The position numbers and the translations under genes are program-made. 64,000 bases of DNA from CALZKI01 sp045124055 (lineage in GTDB: Bacteria; Bacillota; Clostridia; Lachnospirales; Lachnospiraceae): the NCBI GenBank assembly GCA_045124055.1, contig JBGVKZ010000045.1, positions 1 to 64,000 on the forward strand, given 5' to 3'. Positions 7,075 through 15,898 of this stretch are shown here, one piece after another. The notes under the pieces are model-generated. The model did not search any database. It saw only the letters and a list, made by a program, of their open reading frames with translations, and was not told the origin of the DNA. The stretch's first letter is position 1. Every line of letters starts with the position of its first letter.

Positions 7075-8835
7075 ATGGAATATAGTCACATTGTTGAGGG
7101 GCAGTTCGTAGAACGCCCCAATCGTTTTATTGCCTATGTAAAAATAGGGGACAGGGTGGAAAAAGTACATGTAAAAAATACAGGCCGGTGCAAAGAACTC
7201 TTAACAAAAGATGCACAGGTCTTTTTGTCCTATTCCGACAGCAAATCCCGTGCAACCGCCTATGATTTAGTTGCAGTAACAAAAGGTGACAAAATAGTGA
7301 ATATGGATTCTCAGGCACCTAATATGGTAGTAAAAGAATGGCTGAAAGTGGGCGAAAAACACGAGGTTTTTGGTGAGATTACTTTAGTGAAGCCGGAAAC
7401 AACTTTTGGAAATTCCCGCTTTGACTTTTATGTGGAATGTGGGGAAAGAAAGATATTCATAGAAGTAAAAGGTGTTACTTGGGAGAATGAGGGAGAAGTA
7501 CGTTTCCCAGATGCACCATCAGAACGTGCCGTTAAACATATGGAAGAATTGGTGAAGGCAAAAGAAAAAGGCTATGAGACCTATGTATTATTTGTCATTC
7601 AGATGCAAGGTGTCAAATATTTTATGCCAAATGATAAAACAGACCCGAAGTTTGCAAAAGCACTGTGGGAAGCGAGAAAGCAAGGCGTCAAAGTATTGGC
7701 TTATGATTGTCTGGTTACACATAAGAGTATGCAGATAAATACTGAAGTTCCGGTATATTTATCTAATTTAGACAGGATTTCAGAACCTTTGCTATCCTGG
7801 TTTCAAAAGAGTGCCAGAGTTTTACCTTGGAGACAAAATCCTACGGCATACAATGTGTGGATTTCCGAGATTATGTTACAGCAAACAAGAGTGGAGGCAG
7901 TAAAGCCATATTATGATAGGTTTATGAAACTATTTCCCAATGTAGAAACTCTTGCTCAGGCGGAAGATGAGGTTTTGCTAAAGGCCTGGGAAGGACTTGG
8001 ATATTATAATCGTGTAAGGAACCTAAAAAAAGCCGCTATTCAAGTTTGTGAAAAATATAAAGGGGTGATTCCAGCTGCGTACGAGGAGGTTCTGGAGTTA
8101 TCCGGCATAGGAAGTTATACCGCAGGGGCAATACTTTCCATTGCCTATAATCAGAGGGTTCCGGCGGTAGATGGCAATGTTTTAAGAGTGTTATCCCGTA
8201 TTCGAGGAGATTATAGAGATGTATTAGATGCAAAAGTAAAAAAGGATATTGAAGAAGATGTACGTTCTTTTATGCCAAAAGAAGCAGCGGCTTTCAATCA
8301 GGCACTTATGGAGCTTGGAGCAATGGTTTGTATGCCAAATGGTGCACCAAAATGTGAAGAATGTCCAGTGAAAAATTTGTGTTACGCTTATAAAAAGAAT
8401 TGTAGTTCTGAATTGCCAGTAAAGACACCGAAAAAAAAGCGTACCATAGAAGAAAAGACGGTACTCATCATTCAAGACGGAAGTAAAACTGTTCTTAGAA
8501 AAAGAAAGGAAGAAGGCCTGCTTGCCGGAATGTATGAATTTCCGATGCTGGAGGGGACTTTCTCGAAAGATGAAGTACTAAAATATCTTGCCAAGGAGGG
8601 CTTTCATATATTGCATATAAAAAAAGCTCCGCAGGGAAAACATATTTTTTCACATAAAGAGTGGCATATGAGTGGCTATGTTGTTAAAGTAGATGAATTA
8701 GAACCACGTTCTTGGAAAGAGGAGTTTTTATTTGTCGATACAAAGGAAGCGGAGGAAAAATATCCCCTGCCGTCTGCTTTTAAAATCTATTCAAAATATT
8801 TATCCATAAAGACAGGAAAAGAGAGCTTTCAATAA
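7075..8835 (+). CDS. mutY: SfsA-MutY fusion: DNA/RNA-binding nuclease domain plus adenine glycosylase
   Basis: A 586-residue two-part protein. Residues 1 to about 230 match SfsA (a nucleic-acid binding, nuclease-like family), with VHVKNTGRCKELL and the FDFYVECGERKIFIEVKGV nuclease-like strand. Residues about 235-586 are MutY, which removes adenine opposite 8-oxoguanine. Visible MutY elements are the catalytic Glu265 in SEIMLQQTR, the helix-hairpin-helix LSGIGSYTAGA, Asp366 in PAVDGNV, a four-cysteine iron-sulfur loop (Cys419, 427, 430, 436), and a C-terminal NUDIX-like lesion-sensing domain. No stop or frameshift separates the halves. A convergent terminator follows. Confidence 0.9.
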   Translation: MEYSHIVEGQFVERPNRFIAYVKIGDRVEKVHVKNTGRCKELLTKDAQVFLSYSDSKSRATAYDLVAVTKGDKIVNMDSQAPNMVVKEWLKVGEKHEVFGEITLVKPETTFGNSRFDFYVECGERKIFIEVKGVTWENEGEVRFPDAPSERAVKHMEELVKAKEKGYETYVLFVIQMQGVKYFMPNDKTDPKFAKALWEARKQGVKVLAYDCLVTHKSMQINTEVPVYLSNLDRISEPLLSWFQKSARVLPWRQNPTAYNVWISEIMLQQTRVEAVKPYYDRFMKLFPNVETLAQAEDEVLLKAWEGLGYYNRVRNLKKAAIQVCEKYKGVIPAAYEEVLELSGIGSYTAGAILSIAYNQRVPAVDGNVLRVLSRIRGDYRDVLDAKVKKDIEEDVRSFMPKEAAAFNQALMELGAMVCMPNGAPKCEECPVKNLCYAYKKNCSSELPVKTPKKKRTIEEKTVLIIQDGSKTVLRKRKEEGLLAGMYEFPMLEGTFSKDEVLKYLAKEGFHILHIKKAPQGKHIFSHKEWHMSGYVVKVDELEPRSWKEEFLFVDTKEAEEKYPLPSAFKIYSKYLSIKTGKESFQ

Positions 8836-8887
8836 AAAAATCTGTGACATACGTTTGGAAAACCTTACGAATGTTCACAGATTTTTC
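8836..8887. terminator. Bidirectional terminator between mutY and the lipid kinase gene
   Basis: AAAAATCTGTGA pairs with TCACAGATTTTT, extended by ACATACGT/ACGAATGT. A-tract and T-tract flank the stem, so it can serve the converging genes on both strands. Confidence 0.8.
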
Positions 8888-8889
8888 TT

Positions 8890-9894
8890 TTATTTATTCG
8901 TTAATTTTGTGGCAGATGCAGAAGGAGGAAGTGGATTCAAAATATTCACAGTCTGCTTTCTACAAGATAGGGAGATGTCATCTGACTGAACAGAAACTTC
9001 CCCGTCTGTGTGTACCCAAAGGGGTATTTCTGTTTTGATGCGGACATTTTTTGCGTGATAGATATTGACGCCCTTAACACCCACATGATTACCCTTAAAG
9101 GTACGGGGTAAAATAATGAGTACCTTTAAGGCACTAATATCGCCTGCAGCACAGATGTCAAAATAACCATCGCGATAATCTGCACCCGGACAAAACATCA
9201 TTCCACCGCCCTGATAACTATGTACCATAATAGCCATTAGCCAAAGTCTTTTTATATAAATAGGTGGATTATCGTCTAAATACAATTTACATCCGGATTT
9301 TGCAGCTTTAAATAACTGTTTGATAGCAATCGCACCATAAGTCAGTTTGCCAAGTCCAAGGCGATTTAAAAAGTTCTTTGCTTTGGACGCCAGAGCTTCT
9401 TCGCAAATAGCGGCATCAAATCCAATTCCGCAACTTACTGCAAAATAACGGGTGTTTTTGATATGCTTATTGTGTAAACGGCTACGTTCCTTGTTCATCG
9501 AGTTGTAATTTAAAACTCCCATATCAATAGGAACTGGCTTTTTGGCTGCAAGAATTTGCTTCAGTACCTCCAGGGGTTCTTTGGTGATTTTTAAATCTCG
9601 TGCCAAATCGTTACTAGAGCCTATTGGAATGTAGGCAATGTAAGTGTGGGTAAAATCGGCTACTCCCTGTAACACCTCATTCATAGTTCCGTCTCCGCCG
9701 AGAACGATGAGTTTTATATATTCTTCGGAAAAATTGGAGGTTAATTCACTAACCATTTCTACAATTTTTCCTGGGGCATCAGAAATGTGTGCCTTAAAAG
9801 GAATGTTATGTTTTTTTAAGTAAGGTTTAATTTCTGCCCAGATTTGTTGTCCGCGTCCTGAACGGGAAACCGGATTGATAATAAAATGATACAT
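8890..9894 (-). CDS. Diacylglycerol kinase-family lipid kinase (YegS/BmrU type)
   Basis: A 334-residue protein of the DAGK catalytic family. It opens with the nucleotide-binding FIINPVSRSGRG strand-loop, followed by VLGGDGTMNEVLQG and the IPIGSSNDLAR motif. The C-terminal half carries the beta-sandwich seen in YegS/DgkB, including FCPGADYRDGYFDIC. It probably phosphorylates diacylglycerol or a related lipid at the inner face of the membrane. On the minus strand, AGAGGAG lies upstream of the ATG. It is a single-gene unit between convergent mutY and divergent glyA. Confidence 0.85.
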   Translation of the reverse strand: MYHFIINPVSRSGRGQQIWAEIKPYLKKHNIPFKAHISDAPGKIVEMVSELTSNFSEEYIKLIVLGGDGTMNEVLQGVADFTHTYIAYIPIGSSNDLARDLKITKEPLEVLKQILAAKKPVPIDMGVLNYNSMNKERSRLHNKHIKNTRYFAVSCGIGFDAAICEEALASKAKNFLNRLGLGKLTYGAIAIKQLFKAAKSGCKLYLDDNPPIYIKRLWLMAIMVHSYQGGGMMFCPGADYRDGYFDICAAGDISALKVLIILPRTFKGNHVGVKGVNIYHAKNVRIKTEIPLWVHTDGEVSVQSDDISLSCRKQTVNILNPLPPSASATKLTNK

Positions 9895-9959
9895 AAGTTT
9901 ACTCCTCTTTTGTTCTAATTCCTATTTTAACAAGGAATTTCATTTAAAACAATATATGG

Positions 9960-9989
9960 TTGTAATTTTAATTTAATGTATGCTATAAT
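9960..9989 (+). promoter_or_regulatory. glyA promoter
   Basis: TTGTAA (9960-9965) and TATAAT (9984-9989) are 18 bases apart. A TGC directly before the -10 box makes it an extended -10 promoter. AAGAAGGAGG follows before the glyA ATG. Confidence 0.7.
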
Positions 9990-10019
9990 CGGCTCAAGTT
10001 TAAGAAGGAGGCAACGATT

Positions 10020-11258
10020 ATGTATTCATTAGATGAAGTAAGAAAAGTAGACAGTGAAATCGCAGACGCAATCGTAGATGAACAGAACAGACAGAATAGT
10101 CATATCGAATTGATTGCATCTGAAAACTGGGTAAGCAAGGCTGTTATGGCAGCTATGGGCAGCCCATTAACGAATAAGTACGCAGAAGGATATCCGGGAA
10201 AAAGATACTATGGCGGTTGTCAGTGTGTAGACGTAGTGGAAAATCTTGCAATCGAAAGAGCCAAAGAACTTTTTGGTTGTGATTATGCTAACGTACAGCC
10301 ACATTCAGGTGCACAGGCAAATTTGGCTGTGCAGTTTGCAGTATGTGAACCAGGCGATACAATTATGGGTATGAACTTAGCACATGGTGGACATTTAACA
10401 CACGGAAGTCCAGTTAACATTTCTGGTAAATATTTCAACATTGTTCCTTATGGTGTTAATGACGAAGGTTTCATTGATTATGAAGAATTAGAAAGAATTG
10501 CTATGGAGACAAAACCCAAAATGATTATTGCTGGTGCGTCTGCTTATGCAAGAAAAATAGATTTTAAACGTTTTAGAGAAGTTGCAGATAAAGTTGGTGC
10601 TGTACTTATGGTAGATATGGCTCATATTGCCGGTCTTGTTGCAGCAGGTGAACACGAAAGCCCAATTCCATATGCAGATGTGGTTACAACTACAACTCAT
10701 AAAACTCTCAGAGGACCAAGAGGTGGTCTTATCCTTTGTAATAAAGAAGCAGCGGAAAAATACAACTTTAACAAAGCTGTTTTCCCAGGTATTCAGGGTG
10801 GCCCACTGATGCACGTAATTGCTGCAAAAGCAGTATGTTTTAAAGAAGCTTTGAGCGATGAATTTAAAGCCTACCAGAAAGGTATCGTTGAAAATGCACA
10901 GGCTCTTTGCAAAGGTCTTATGGAAAGAGGCGTTAAAATCGTTTCTGGTGGTACAGACAACCACTTAATGTTAATTGATTTAACGAATTTTGATTTAACA
11001 GGTAAAGAAGTAGAAAAATTATTGGATATGGCTCATATTACCGCTAATAAGAATACTATCCCTAACGACCCAAAATCTCCATTTGTAACAAGTGGTATCC
11101 GTCTTGGTACACCGGCTGTAACCAGCAGAGGTATGAACACAGAAGATATGGATAAAATCGCAGAAGCTATTGCTCTTGTTATTAAGGGTGGAGAAGAAGC
11201 TGTCCCACAGGCACGTGCAATCGTACAGGAATTAACAGACAAATATCCATTAGTATAA
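10020..11258 (+). CDS. glyA: Serine hydroxymethyltransferase
   Basis: A 412-residue PLP enzyme that interconverts serine and glycine while loading tetrahydrofolate with a one-carbon unit. The family pattern is complete: SENWVSKAVMAAMGSPLTNKYAEGYPGKRYYGG near the start, PHSGAQAN, DMAHIAGLVAAG, and the cofactor lysine in TTTTHKTLRGPRGG at about residues 222-235. Its length is normal. Spaced from its neighbours by its own promoter and terminator. The long open frames antisense to it are shadows. Confidence 0.97.
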   Translation: MYSLDEVRKVDSEIADAIVDEQNRQNSHIELIASENWVSKAVMAAMGSPLTNKYAEGYPGKRYYGGCQCVDVVENLAIERAKELFGCDYANVQPHSGAQANLAVQFAVCEPGDTIMGMNLAHGGHLTHGSPVNISGKYFNIVPYGVNDEGFIDYEELERIAMETKPKMIIAGASAYARKIDFKRFREVADKVGAVLMVDMAHIAGLVAAGEHESPIPYADVVTTTTHKTLRGPRGGLILCNKEAAEKYNFNKAVFPGIQGGPLMHVIAAKAVCFKEALSDEFKAYQKGIVENAQALCKGLMERGVKIVSGGTDNHLMLIDLTNFDLTGKEVEKLLDMAHITANKNTIPNDPKSPFVTSGIRLGTPAVTSRGMNTEDMDKIAEAIALVIKGGEEAVPQARAIVQELTDKYPLV

Positions 11259-11292
11259 TAGAATACTTTGATATTCTACACAACAGAAATTA

Positions 11293-11339
11293 TGAGAACG
11301 GCTCTTATGTAAAAAATATACAAAAGAGTCGTTCTTTTT
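11293..11339 (+). terminator. Terminator after glyA
   Basis: AGAACGGCTCTT pairs with AAGAGTCGTTCT (one wobble pair) and is followed by a T run. Confidence 0.8.
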
Positions 11340-11364
11340 CTATGCATTCTGGTAAAAAAGAGGG

Positions 11365-11393
11365 TTGTGTTCAGAAAAAGCTTGTGATACAAT
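11365..11393 (+). promoter_or_regulatory. Promoter of the threonine-family operon
   Basis: TTGTGT (11365-11370) and TACAAT (11388-11393) lie 17 bases apart. Transcription would begin near 11400, giving a leader of about 120 bases before the ACT/HTH gene. Confidence 0.55.
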
Positions 11394-11406
11394 ATCTTTC
11401 GGTGAC

Positions 11407-11509
11407 AGACACGTGTCTTTGCAACAAAGACAAATAAACACAAGTGTACTTGTCAGGCACACAGATGCACTTTATAAAAGGTGCAAATACACTTTATAAC
11501 AAAGTGTAT
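11407..11509 (+). promoter_or_regulatory. Leader with consecutive inverted repeats upstream of the ACT-hom operon
   Basis: Five symmetric elements follow one another: palindrome AGACACGTGTCT (11407-11418), hairpin GTCTTTG/CAAAGAC (11415-11431), ACAAGT/ACTTGT (11440-11453), TGCACTT/AAGGTGCA (11466-11485) and ATACACTTT/AAAGTGTAT (11487-11509). The last abuts the GGGAG ribosome site. The last two are imperfect direct repeats sharing CACTTTATAA. Either tandem operators for the HTH protein or a folded leader could explain them. Confidence 0.55.
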
Positions 11510-11520
11510 AGGGAGTATAT

Positions 11521-11961
11521 ATGGGAGAAACAAAGTATTTTGTAGTGAACAAAAAAGCTGTTCCGGAAGTATTACTTAAGGTAGTAGAAGCTAAGAGATT
11601 AATAGAAACCGGTAAAGTTTTAACAGTTCAGGAAGCCGTTGAGATGGTGGGAATCAGTCGTAGTTCTTTTTACAAGTACAAAGATGATATTTTCCAGTTC
11701 CATGATAACCAGGAAGGAACAACTATTACATTAACTTTTCAAATGGATGATGAGCCGGGATTACTTTCAGATGTACTGAAAATTGTTGCAGATTTTGGAG
11801 CCAACATTTTAACCATTCATCAGAGTATTCCAATTAACGGAATCGCATCGTTAAGTATCAGCGTACAGGTGTTATCAACTACAAAAAATGTGTCTCAAAT
11901 GATTGAAGCAATGGAAGACCAAAAAGGTGTCCATTATGTAAAAATAATAGCTAAGGAGTAA
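11521..11961 (+). CDS. ACT domain protein with N-terminal helix-turn-helix (UPF0735/PheB-like)
   Basis: A 146-residue protein. Residues about 20-60 contain a helix-turn-helix-like segment (TVQEAVEMVGISRSSFYKYK). Residues about 70-146 form an ACT domain beginning ITLTFQMDDEPGLLSDVL, the usual amino-acid-binding fold. It belongs to the UPF0735/PheB group. Placed 5 bases before hom and behind an inverted-repeat leader, it is a natural candidate for an amino-acid-sensing regulator of this operon. The ligand is presumably threonine, but that is inference from context. Confidence 0.85.
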   Translation: MGETKYFVVNKKAVPEVLLKVVEAKRLIETGKVLTVQEAVEMVGISRSSFYKYKDDIFQFHDNQEGTTITLTFQMDDEPGLLSDVLKIVADFGANILTIHQSIPINGIASLSISVQVLSTTKNVSQMIEAMEDQKGVHYVKIIAKE

Positions 11962-11966
11962 GAGAA

Positions 11967-13178
11967 ATGATTCAGGTAGCAGTATTAGGTTACGGTACAG
12001 TAGGTAGCGGAGTTGTAGAAGTATTAGAAAATAATAAAGATGCAATTACCCAGAAAGCAGGGGAAGAATTAAATGTAAAATATATTTTGGATTTAAGAGA
12101 TTTCCCAGGAGACCCATATGAAAGTAAGGTCGTTCACGATTACAACATTATTTTAAATGACCCAGAAGTAACCATTATTTGTGAAACAATGGGCGGTGTA
12201 AATCCGGCTTATGATTTTTCAAAAAATGCATTATTAAAGGGAAAGAGTGTTTGTACCTCTAATAAGGAATTGGTTGCAAACCATGGCCCTGAATTGATTA
12301 GACTTGCAAAAGAAAATAAATGTAATTACTTATTTGAAGCCAGCGTAGGTGGTGGTATTCCAATTATTAGACCACTGAACTATTCATTAACTGCTGAAAA
12401 GATTGAAGCGATTATTGGTATTTTGAATGGTACTACAAACTATATTTTAACAAAAATGGATAAAGAAGGCGTTTCTTTTGAAGAAGTTTTAAAAGAAGCA
12501 CAGGAAAAAGGATATGCAGAAAGAAATCCGGAAGCAGACGTAGAAGGCTATGACGCATGCCGTAAAATTGCAATCTTATCTTCTTTAATGACAGGAAAAC
12601 ACGTAGATTACAAAGATATTTATACAGAAGGCATTACAAAAATCTCTACTAGAGATTTTGCATATGCTAAAGTAATGAATCGTTCTATTAAATTACTTGC
12701 AACAGGTAAAGAAATAGATGGTAAATATGTAGCTATGGTTGCACCATTTATGATTCCTACAAGCCATCCACTTTACTGTGTAAACGATGTATTTAATGCT
12801 GTATATGTAACAGGAAATATGTTAGGCGATTCTATGTACTATGGCCGTGGTGCCGGAAAGCTTCCAACAGCAAGTGCCGTAGTTTCCGATATTGTTGACT
12901 GTGCAAGACACGTTGGTAAAACGATTATGTGCCTTTGGGACGAAGAAAAAATTGAACTGGAAAGCACAGATGAAATTATGCAGATTTTCTTTGCTCGTGT
13001 AGACAAGGAAAAACAGAGTAAAGAAGATGTTGAAAAGTTATTTGGCAATGTTTCTTTTGTAAATATGCCAGAATATGAAGATGAAATTGCTTTTGTTACA
13101 GAAGCTATGAAAGAAAAAGATTTCAAAGTAGCTGCTGAAAAATGTGAAGGACTTTTATCAAGAATTCGTGTGATGTAA
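11967..13178 (+). CDS. hom: Homoserine dehydrogenase
   Basis: A 403-residue enzyme reducing aspartate semialdehyde to homoserine. The N-terminal Rossmann motif is VAVLGYGTVGSGVVEVL. The catalytic region carries KSVCTSNKELVANHGPEL, FEASVGGGIPIIRPL, and ILNGTTNYILTKM with ADVEGYDACRKIAIL, all diagnostic. A C-terminal ACT-type tail is present but short. It lies in a tight operon with the ACT/HTH gene, the mutase-like gene and aspartokinase. Ribosome site AAGGAG overlaps the previous stop codon. Confidence 0.96.
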   Translation: MIQVAVLGYGTVGSGVVEVLENNKDAITQKAGEELNVKYILDLRDFPGDPYESKVVHDYNIILNDPEVTIICETMGGVNPAYDFSKNALLKGKSVCTSNKELVANHGPELIRLAKENKCNYLFEASVGGGIPIIRPLNYSLTAEKIEAIIGILNGTTNYILTKMDKEGVSFEEVLKEAQEKGYAERNPEADVEGYDACRKIAILSSLMTGKHVDYKDIYTEGITKISTRDFAYAKVMNRSIKLLATGKEIDGKYVAMVAPFMIPTSHPLYCVNDVFNAVYVTGNMLGDSMYYGRGAGKLPTASAVVSDIVDCARHVGKTIMCLWDEEKIELESTDEIMQIFFARVDKEKQSKEDVEKLFGNVSFVNMPEYEDEIAFVTEAMKEKDFKVAAEKCEGLLSRIRVM

Positions 13179-13204
13179 TTCACGCACTAAGGAGACTGAA
13201 AATC

Positions 13205-14407
13205 ATGAAATATGTAGTTGTTTTGGGCGACGGTATGGCCGATGAGCCTATCGAAGCATTGGGAAATAAAACTCCATTAGAATATGCGAAAACCGAAACG
13301 ATGGATGCTTTGAGTAAACAGGCAGAAATTGGATTAGTACATACCATTCCAGATGGAATGAAGCCGGGTTCTGATACAGCAAATCTTTCTGTATTAGGGT
13401 ATGACCCAAAAATCTATTATAGTGGTCGTTCTCCACTGGAAGCCTTAAGCATTGGAGTTCCAATGAAAGATACGGATGTTGCTATTCGTTGTAACATTGT
13501 AACAATTTCAGAAGACGACGTTCCTTTTGAGGAGAAAACAATTATTGACCATAGCTCTAGTGAAATTTCCACAGAAGACTGTGCCGTTTTACTAAAAGCA
13601 GTTATGGACGAATTGGCTAATGAAACCTATCAGTTCTATGTCGGAACAAGTTATAGACATTGTCTGATTTGGAATGAAGGAAGTGTTGTGGAATTAACTC
13701 CGCCACACGATGTACTTGGTAGAGTGATTAAAGACTATCTTCCAAGCGATAAAGCTCTTTATGAGATGATGAAAAAAAGCTACGATATTTTAGTAAATCA
13801 CCCAATTAATGTAGAACGTAAGAAACAGGGCTTAAATCCAGCCAACTGTTGTTGGTTCTGGGGTGCAGGTACAAAGCCAATGTTATCTTCGTTTGAAGAA
13901 AAAACAGGAAAAAAAGGTATGATGGTATCCGCAGTCGACTTATTGAAAGGTATTGCGGTTGGAGCTAGTATGGGCGTTGCAGAAGTAGAAGGTGCCAATG
14001 GTGGACTTCATACCAACTATGCCGGTAAAGTAGAGGCAGCTTTAAATGCCCTGACAAAAGATGGTTATGATTTTGCATATATTCACGTGGAAGCACCAGA
14101 TGAAATGGGGCATCAAGGAAGTGTAGAAAAGAAAGTAAAAGCCATTGAATATTTGGATGAAAAAGTAATAAGACCTGTGGTAGAAAGCCTTACTGCTAAC
14201 AAGGTGGATTTCAGAATGCTTGTATTACCTGACCATCCTACACCAATTCGAGTAAGAACTCATACTTCAGACAGTGTGCCATATATGCTATATGACAGCA
14301 CAAATTTGAGTCAGCATACTTGGAATTACAATGAAAAAGAAGCCAAGGAAAGCGGCAATTTCATTGCAAAAGGTCATGAAATTATCGATTATTTATTTTC
14401 AAAATAG
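13205..14407 (+). CDS. Cofactor-independent phosphoglycerate mutase-like protein, putative homoserine kinase
   Basis: A 400-residue member of the archaeal-type phosphoglycerate mutase (ApgM) family of the alkaline phosphatase superfamily. The N-terminal VVLGDGMADEP supplies metal ligands, GMKPGSDTANLSVLGYDP holds the catalytic serine region, and HVEAPDEMGHQG and VLPDHPTP supply further metal ligands. In Clostridia this branch, found between hom and aspartokinase where thrB would be expected, has been proposed as the homoserine kinase. The location here fits that proposal; glycolytic mutase activity is the alternative. Confidence 0.8.
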   Translation: MKYVVVLGDGMADEPIEALGNKTPLEYAKTETMDALSKQAEIGLVHTIPDGMKPGSDTANLSVLGYDPKIYYSGRSPLEALSIGVPMKDTDVAIRCNIVTISEDDVPFEEKTIIDHSSSEISTEDCAVLLKAVMDELANETYQFYVGTSYRHCLIWNEGSVVELTPPHDVLGRVIKDYLPSDKALYEMMKKSYDILVNHPINVERKKQGLNPANCCWFWGAGTKPMLSSFEEKTGKKGMMVSAVDLLKGIAVGASMGVAEVEGANGGLHTNYAGKVEAALNALTKDGYDFAYIHVEAPDEMGHQGSVEKKVKAIEYLDEKVIRPVVESLTANKVDFRMLVLPDHPTPIRVRTHTSDSVPYMLYDSTNLSQHTWNYNEKEAKESGNFIAKGHEIIDYLFSK

Positions 14408-14424
14408 AGATATGAGGAGAAATT

Positions 14425-15744
14425 ATGAGAAAAGTAGTTAAATTTGGTGGTAGTTCCCTTGCCAGTGCAGAACAGTTTAAAAAAGTTGGGAACATTATTA
14501 AAGCCGATAAAACAAGAAAATTTGTTGTTCCATCAGCACCAGGAAAAAGAGATTCTAAAGACACAAAGGTAACAGATATGCTTTATGCCTGCTATGATTT
14601 AGCCGAAAATGGCAAGAAATTTGATGCAGAAATGAAAGCGATCAAAGCTCGTTATCAGGAAATCATTGATGGATTAAGCTTAGATTTATCGTTGGAAGAT
14701 GAATTTGTAAAAATTGCAGAAAATTTCAAAAATAAAGCAGGAAAAGATTACGCCGCATCTAGAGGTGAATACTTAAATGGTATCATTATGGCAAAATACT
14801 TGGGCTTTGCTTTTGTCGATGCAGCAGAAGTAATTGTTTTTGATGATAATGGCGAATTTGCTTCAGAAGAAACAAATGAAAAATTAAAGAAACGCTTTGA
14901 AAAATGTGATAGTGCGGTTGTACCCGGTTTCTACGGTGCATATCGAGATGGCAGAGTAAAAACATTCTCTCGTGGTGGTTCGGATATTACAGGTTCTATC
15001 GTTGCAAGAGCCATTATGGCAAATGTATATGAAAACTGGACTGACGTATCAGGTTTCTTAATTGCGGACCCACGTATTATTGATAATCCGGCTGCTATTG
15101 AAACTATCACATATAAAGAACTTCGCGAATTGGCTTATATGGGTGCAACTGTACTCCATGAAGATGCGATTTTCCCGGTTAGACGTGAAGGTATTCCAAT
15201 TAATATCCGTAATACAAATAAACCGGAAGATAATGGTACTTGGATTGTAGAAAGTACTTGTCAAAAATCAAAATACGTTATCACAGGTATTGCAGGTAAA
15301 AGAGGCTTCTGTTCTGTCAATATCGAAAAAGATATGATGAACTCCGAAATTGGATTTGGTAGAAAGGTATTACAGGCGTTTGAAGATAACGGAATTTCTT
15401 TCGAACACGTACCATCTGGTATTGATACAATGACTGTTTTCGTACATCAGGACGAATTTATGCCAAGAGAACAGAATGTAGTAGCAGAAATTCACAGACT
15501 TGCAAATCCTGATAGTATTGAAATTGAATCGGATTTATCTCTTATTGCAGTTGTAGGTCGTGGTATGAAATCTACAAGAGGTACAGCAGGCAGAATTTTC
15601 TCAGCTTTAGCACATGCAAATGTCAATGTTAAAATGATTGACCAGGGTTCTAGTGAATTAAATATCATTATCGGTGTAGCAGACAATGATTTTGAAACGG
15701 CTATCAAAGCAATTTATGATATTTTCGTAATGACAAAGCTTTAA
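14425..15744 (+). CDS. Aspartate kinase
   Basis: A 439-residue monofunctional aspartokinase catalysing the first step of the aspartate family. KFGGSSLASAEQFKK is the ATP-site motif, FSRGGSDITGSIVA is the substrate loop, and two C-terminal ACT domains follow (from about residue 295, including MKSTRGTAGRIFSALAHANVNVKMIDQGSS). The ACT pair suggests feedback control by an amino acid. It is the last gene of the operon; a clear terminator follows. The gene could be called lysC or thrA; I leave the symbol open. Confidence 0.95.
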   Translation: MRKVVKFGGSSLASAEQFKKVGNIIKADKTRKFVVPSAPGKRDSKDTKVTDMLYACYDLAENGKKFDAEMKAIKARYQEIIDGLSLDLSLEDEFVKIAENFKNKAGKDYAASRGEYLNGIIMAKYLGFAFVDAAEVIVFDDNGEFASEETNEKLKKRFEKCDSAVVPGFYGAYRDGRVKTFSRGGSDITGSIVARAIMANVYENWTDVSGFLIADPRIIDNPAAIETITYKELRELAYMGATVLHEDAIFPVRREGIPINIRNTNKPEDNGTWIVESTCQKSKYVITGIAGKRGFCSVNIEKDMMNSEIGFGRKVLQAFEDNGISFEHVPSGIDTMTVFVHQDEFMPREQNVVAEIHRLANPDSIEIESDLSLIAVVGRGMKSTRGTAGRIFSALAHANVNVKMIDQGSSELNIIIGVADNDFETAIKAIYDIFVMTKL

Positions 15745-15757
15745 AAAATAACATTTT

Positions 15758-15790
15758 ACAGGTGGATTTTTAAAATCCATCTGTTTTTTT
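15758..15790 (+). terminator. Terminator of the threonine-family operon
   Basis: ACAGGTGGATTTT pairs with AAAATCCATCTGT and is followed by seven T residues. Confidence 0.85.
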
Positions 15791-15863
15791 GCGTGAAATT
15801 GACAGATAATTCGATATAAAACTAAAAAAAGACAAAAAACATTAAAAAATATGCAAAAAAGTG

Positions 15864-15892
15864 TTGACAAATTAAAAGTCTTACTATATGAT
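15864..15892 (+). promoter_or_regulatory. Strong promoter of the structured RNA
   Basis: Consensus TTGACA (15864-15869) and TATGAT (15887-15892) with exactly 17 bases between. No reading frame follows, only a structured stretch ending in a terminator. Confidence 0.8.
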
Positions 15893-15898
15893 ACATAT

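Noticed and set aside
9895..10019. Glycine riboswitch upstream of glyA
   Set aside because: The gap is only 125 bases and holds an ordinary promoter and ribosome site; no room for a riboswitch.
10488..10964. 158-codon open frame antisense to glyA
   Set aside because: Cysteine- and phenylalanine-rich translation typical of antisense shadows; the sense gene is unambiguous and no ribosome site supports it.
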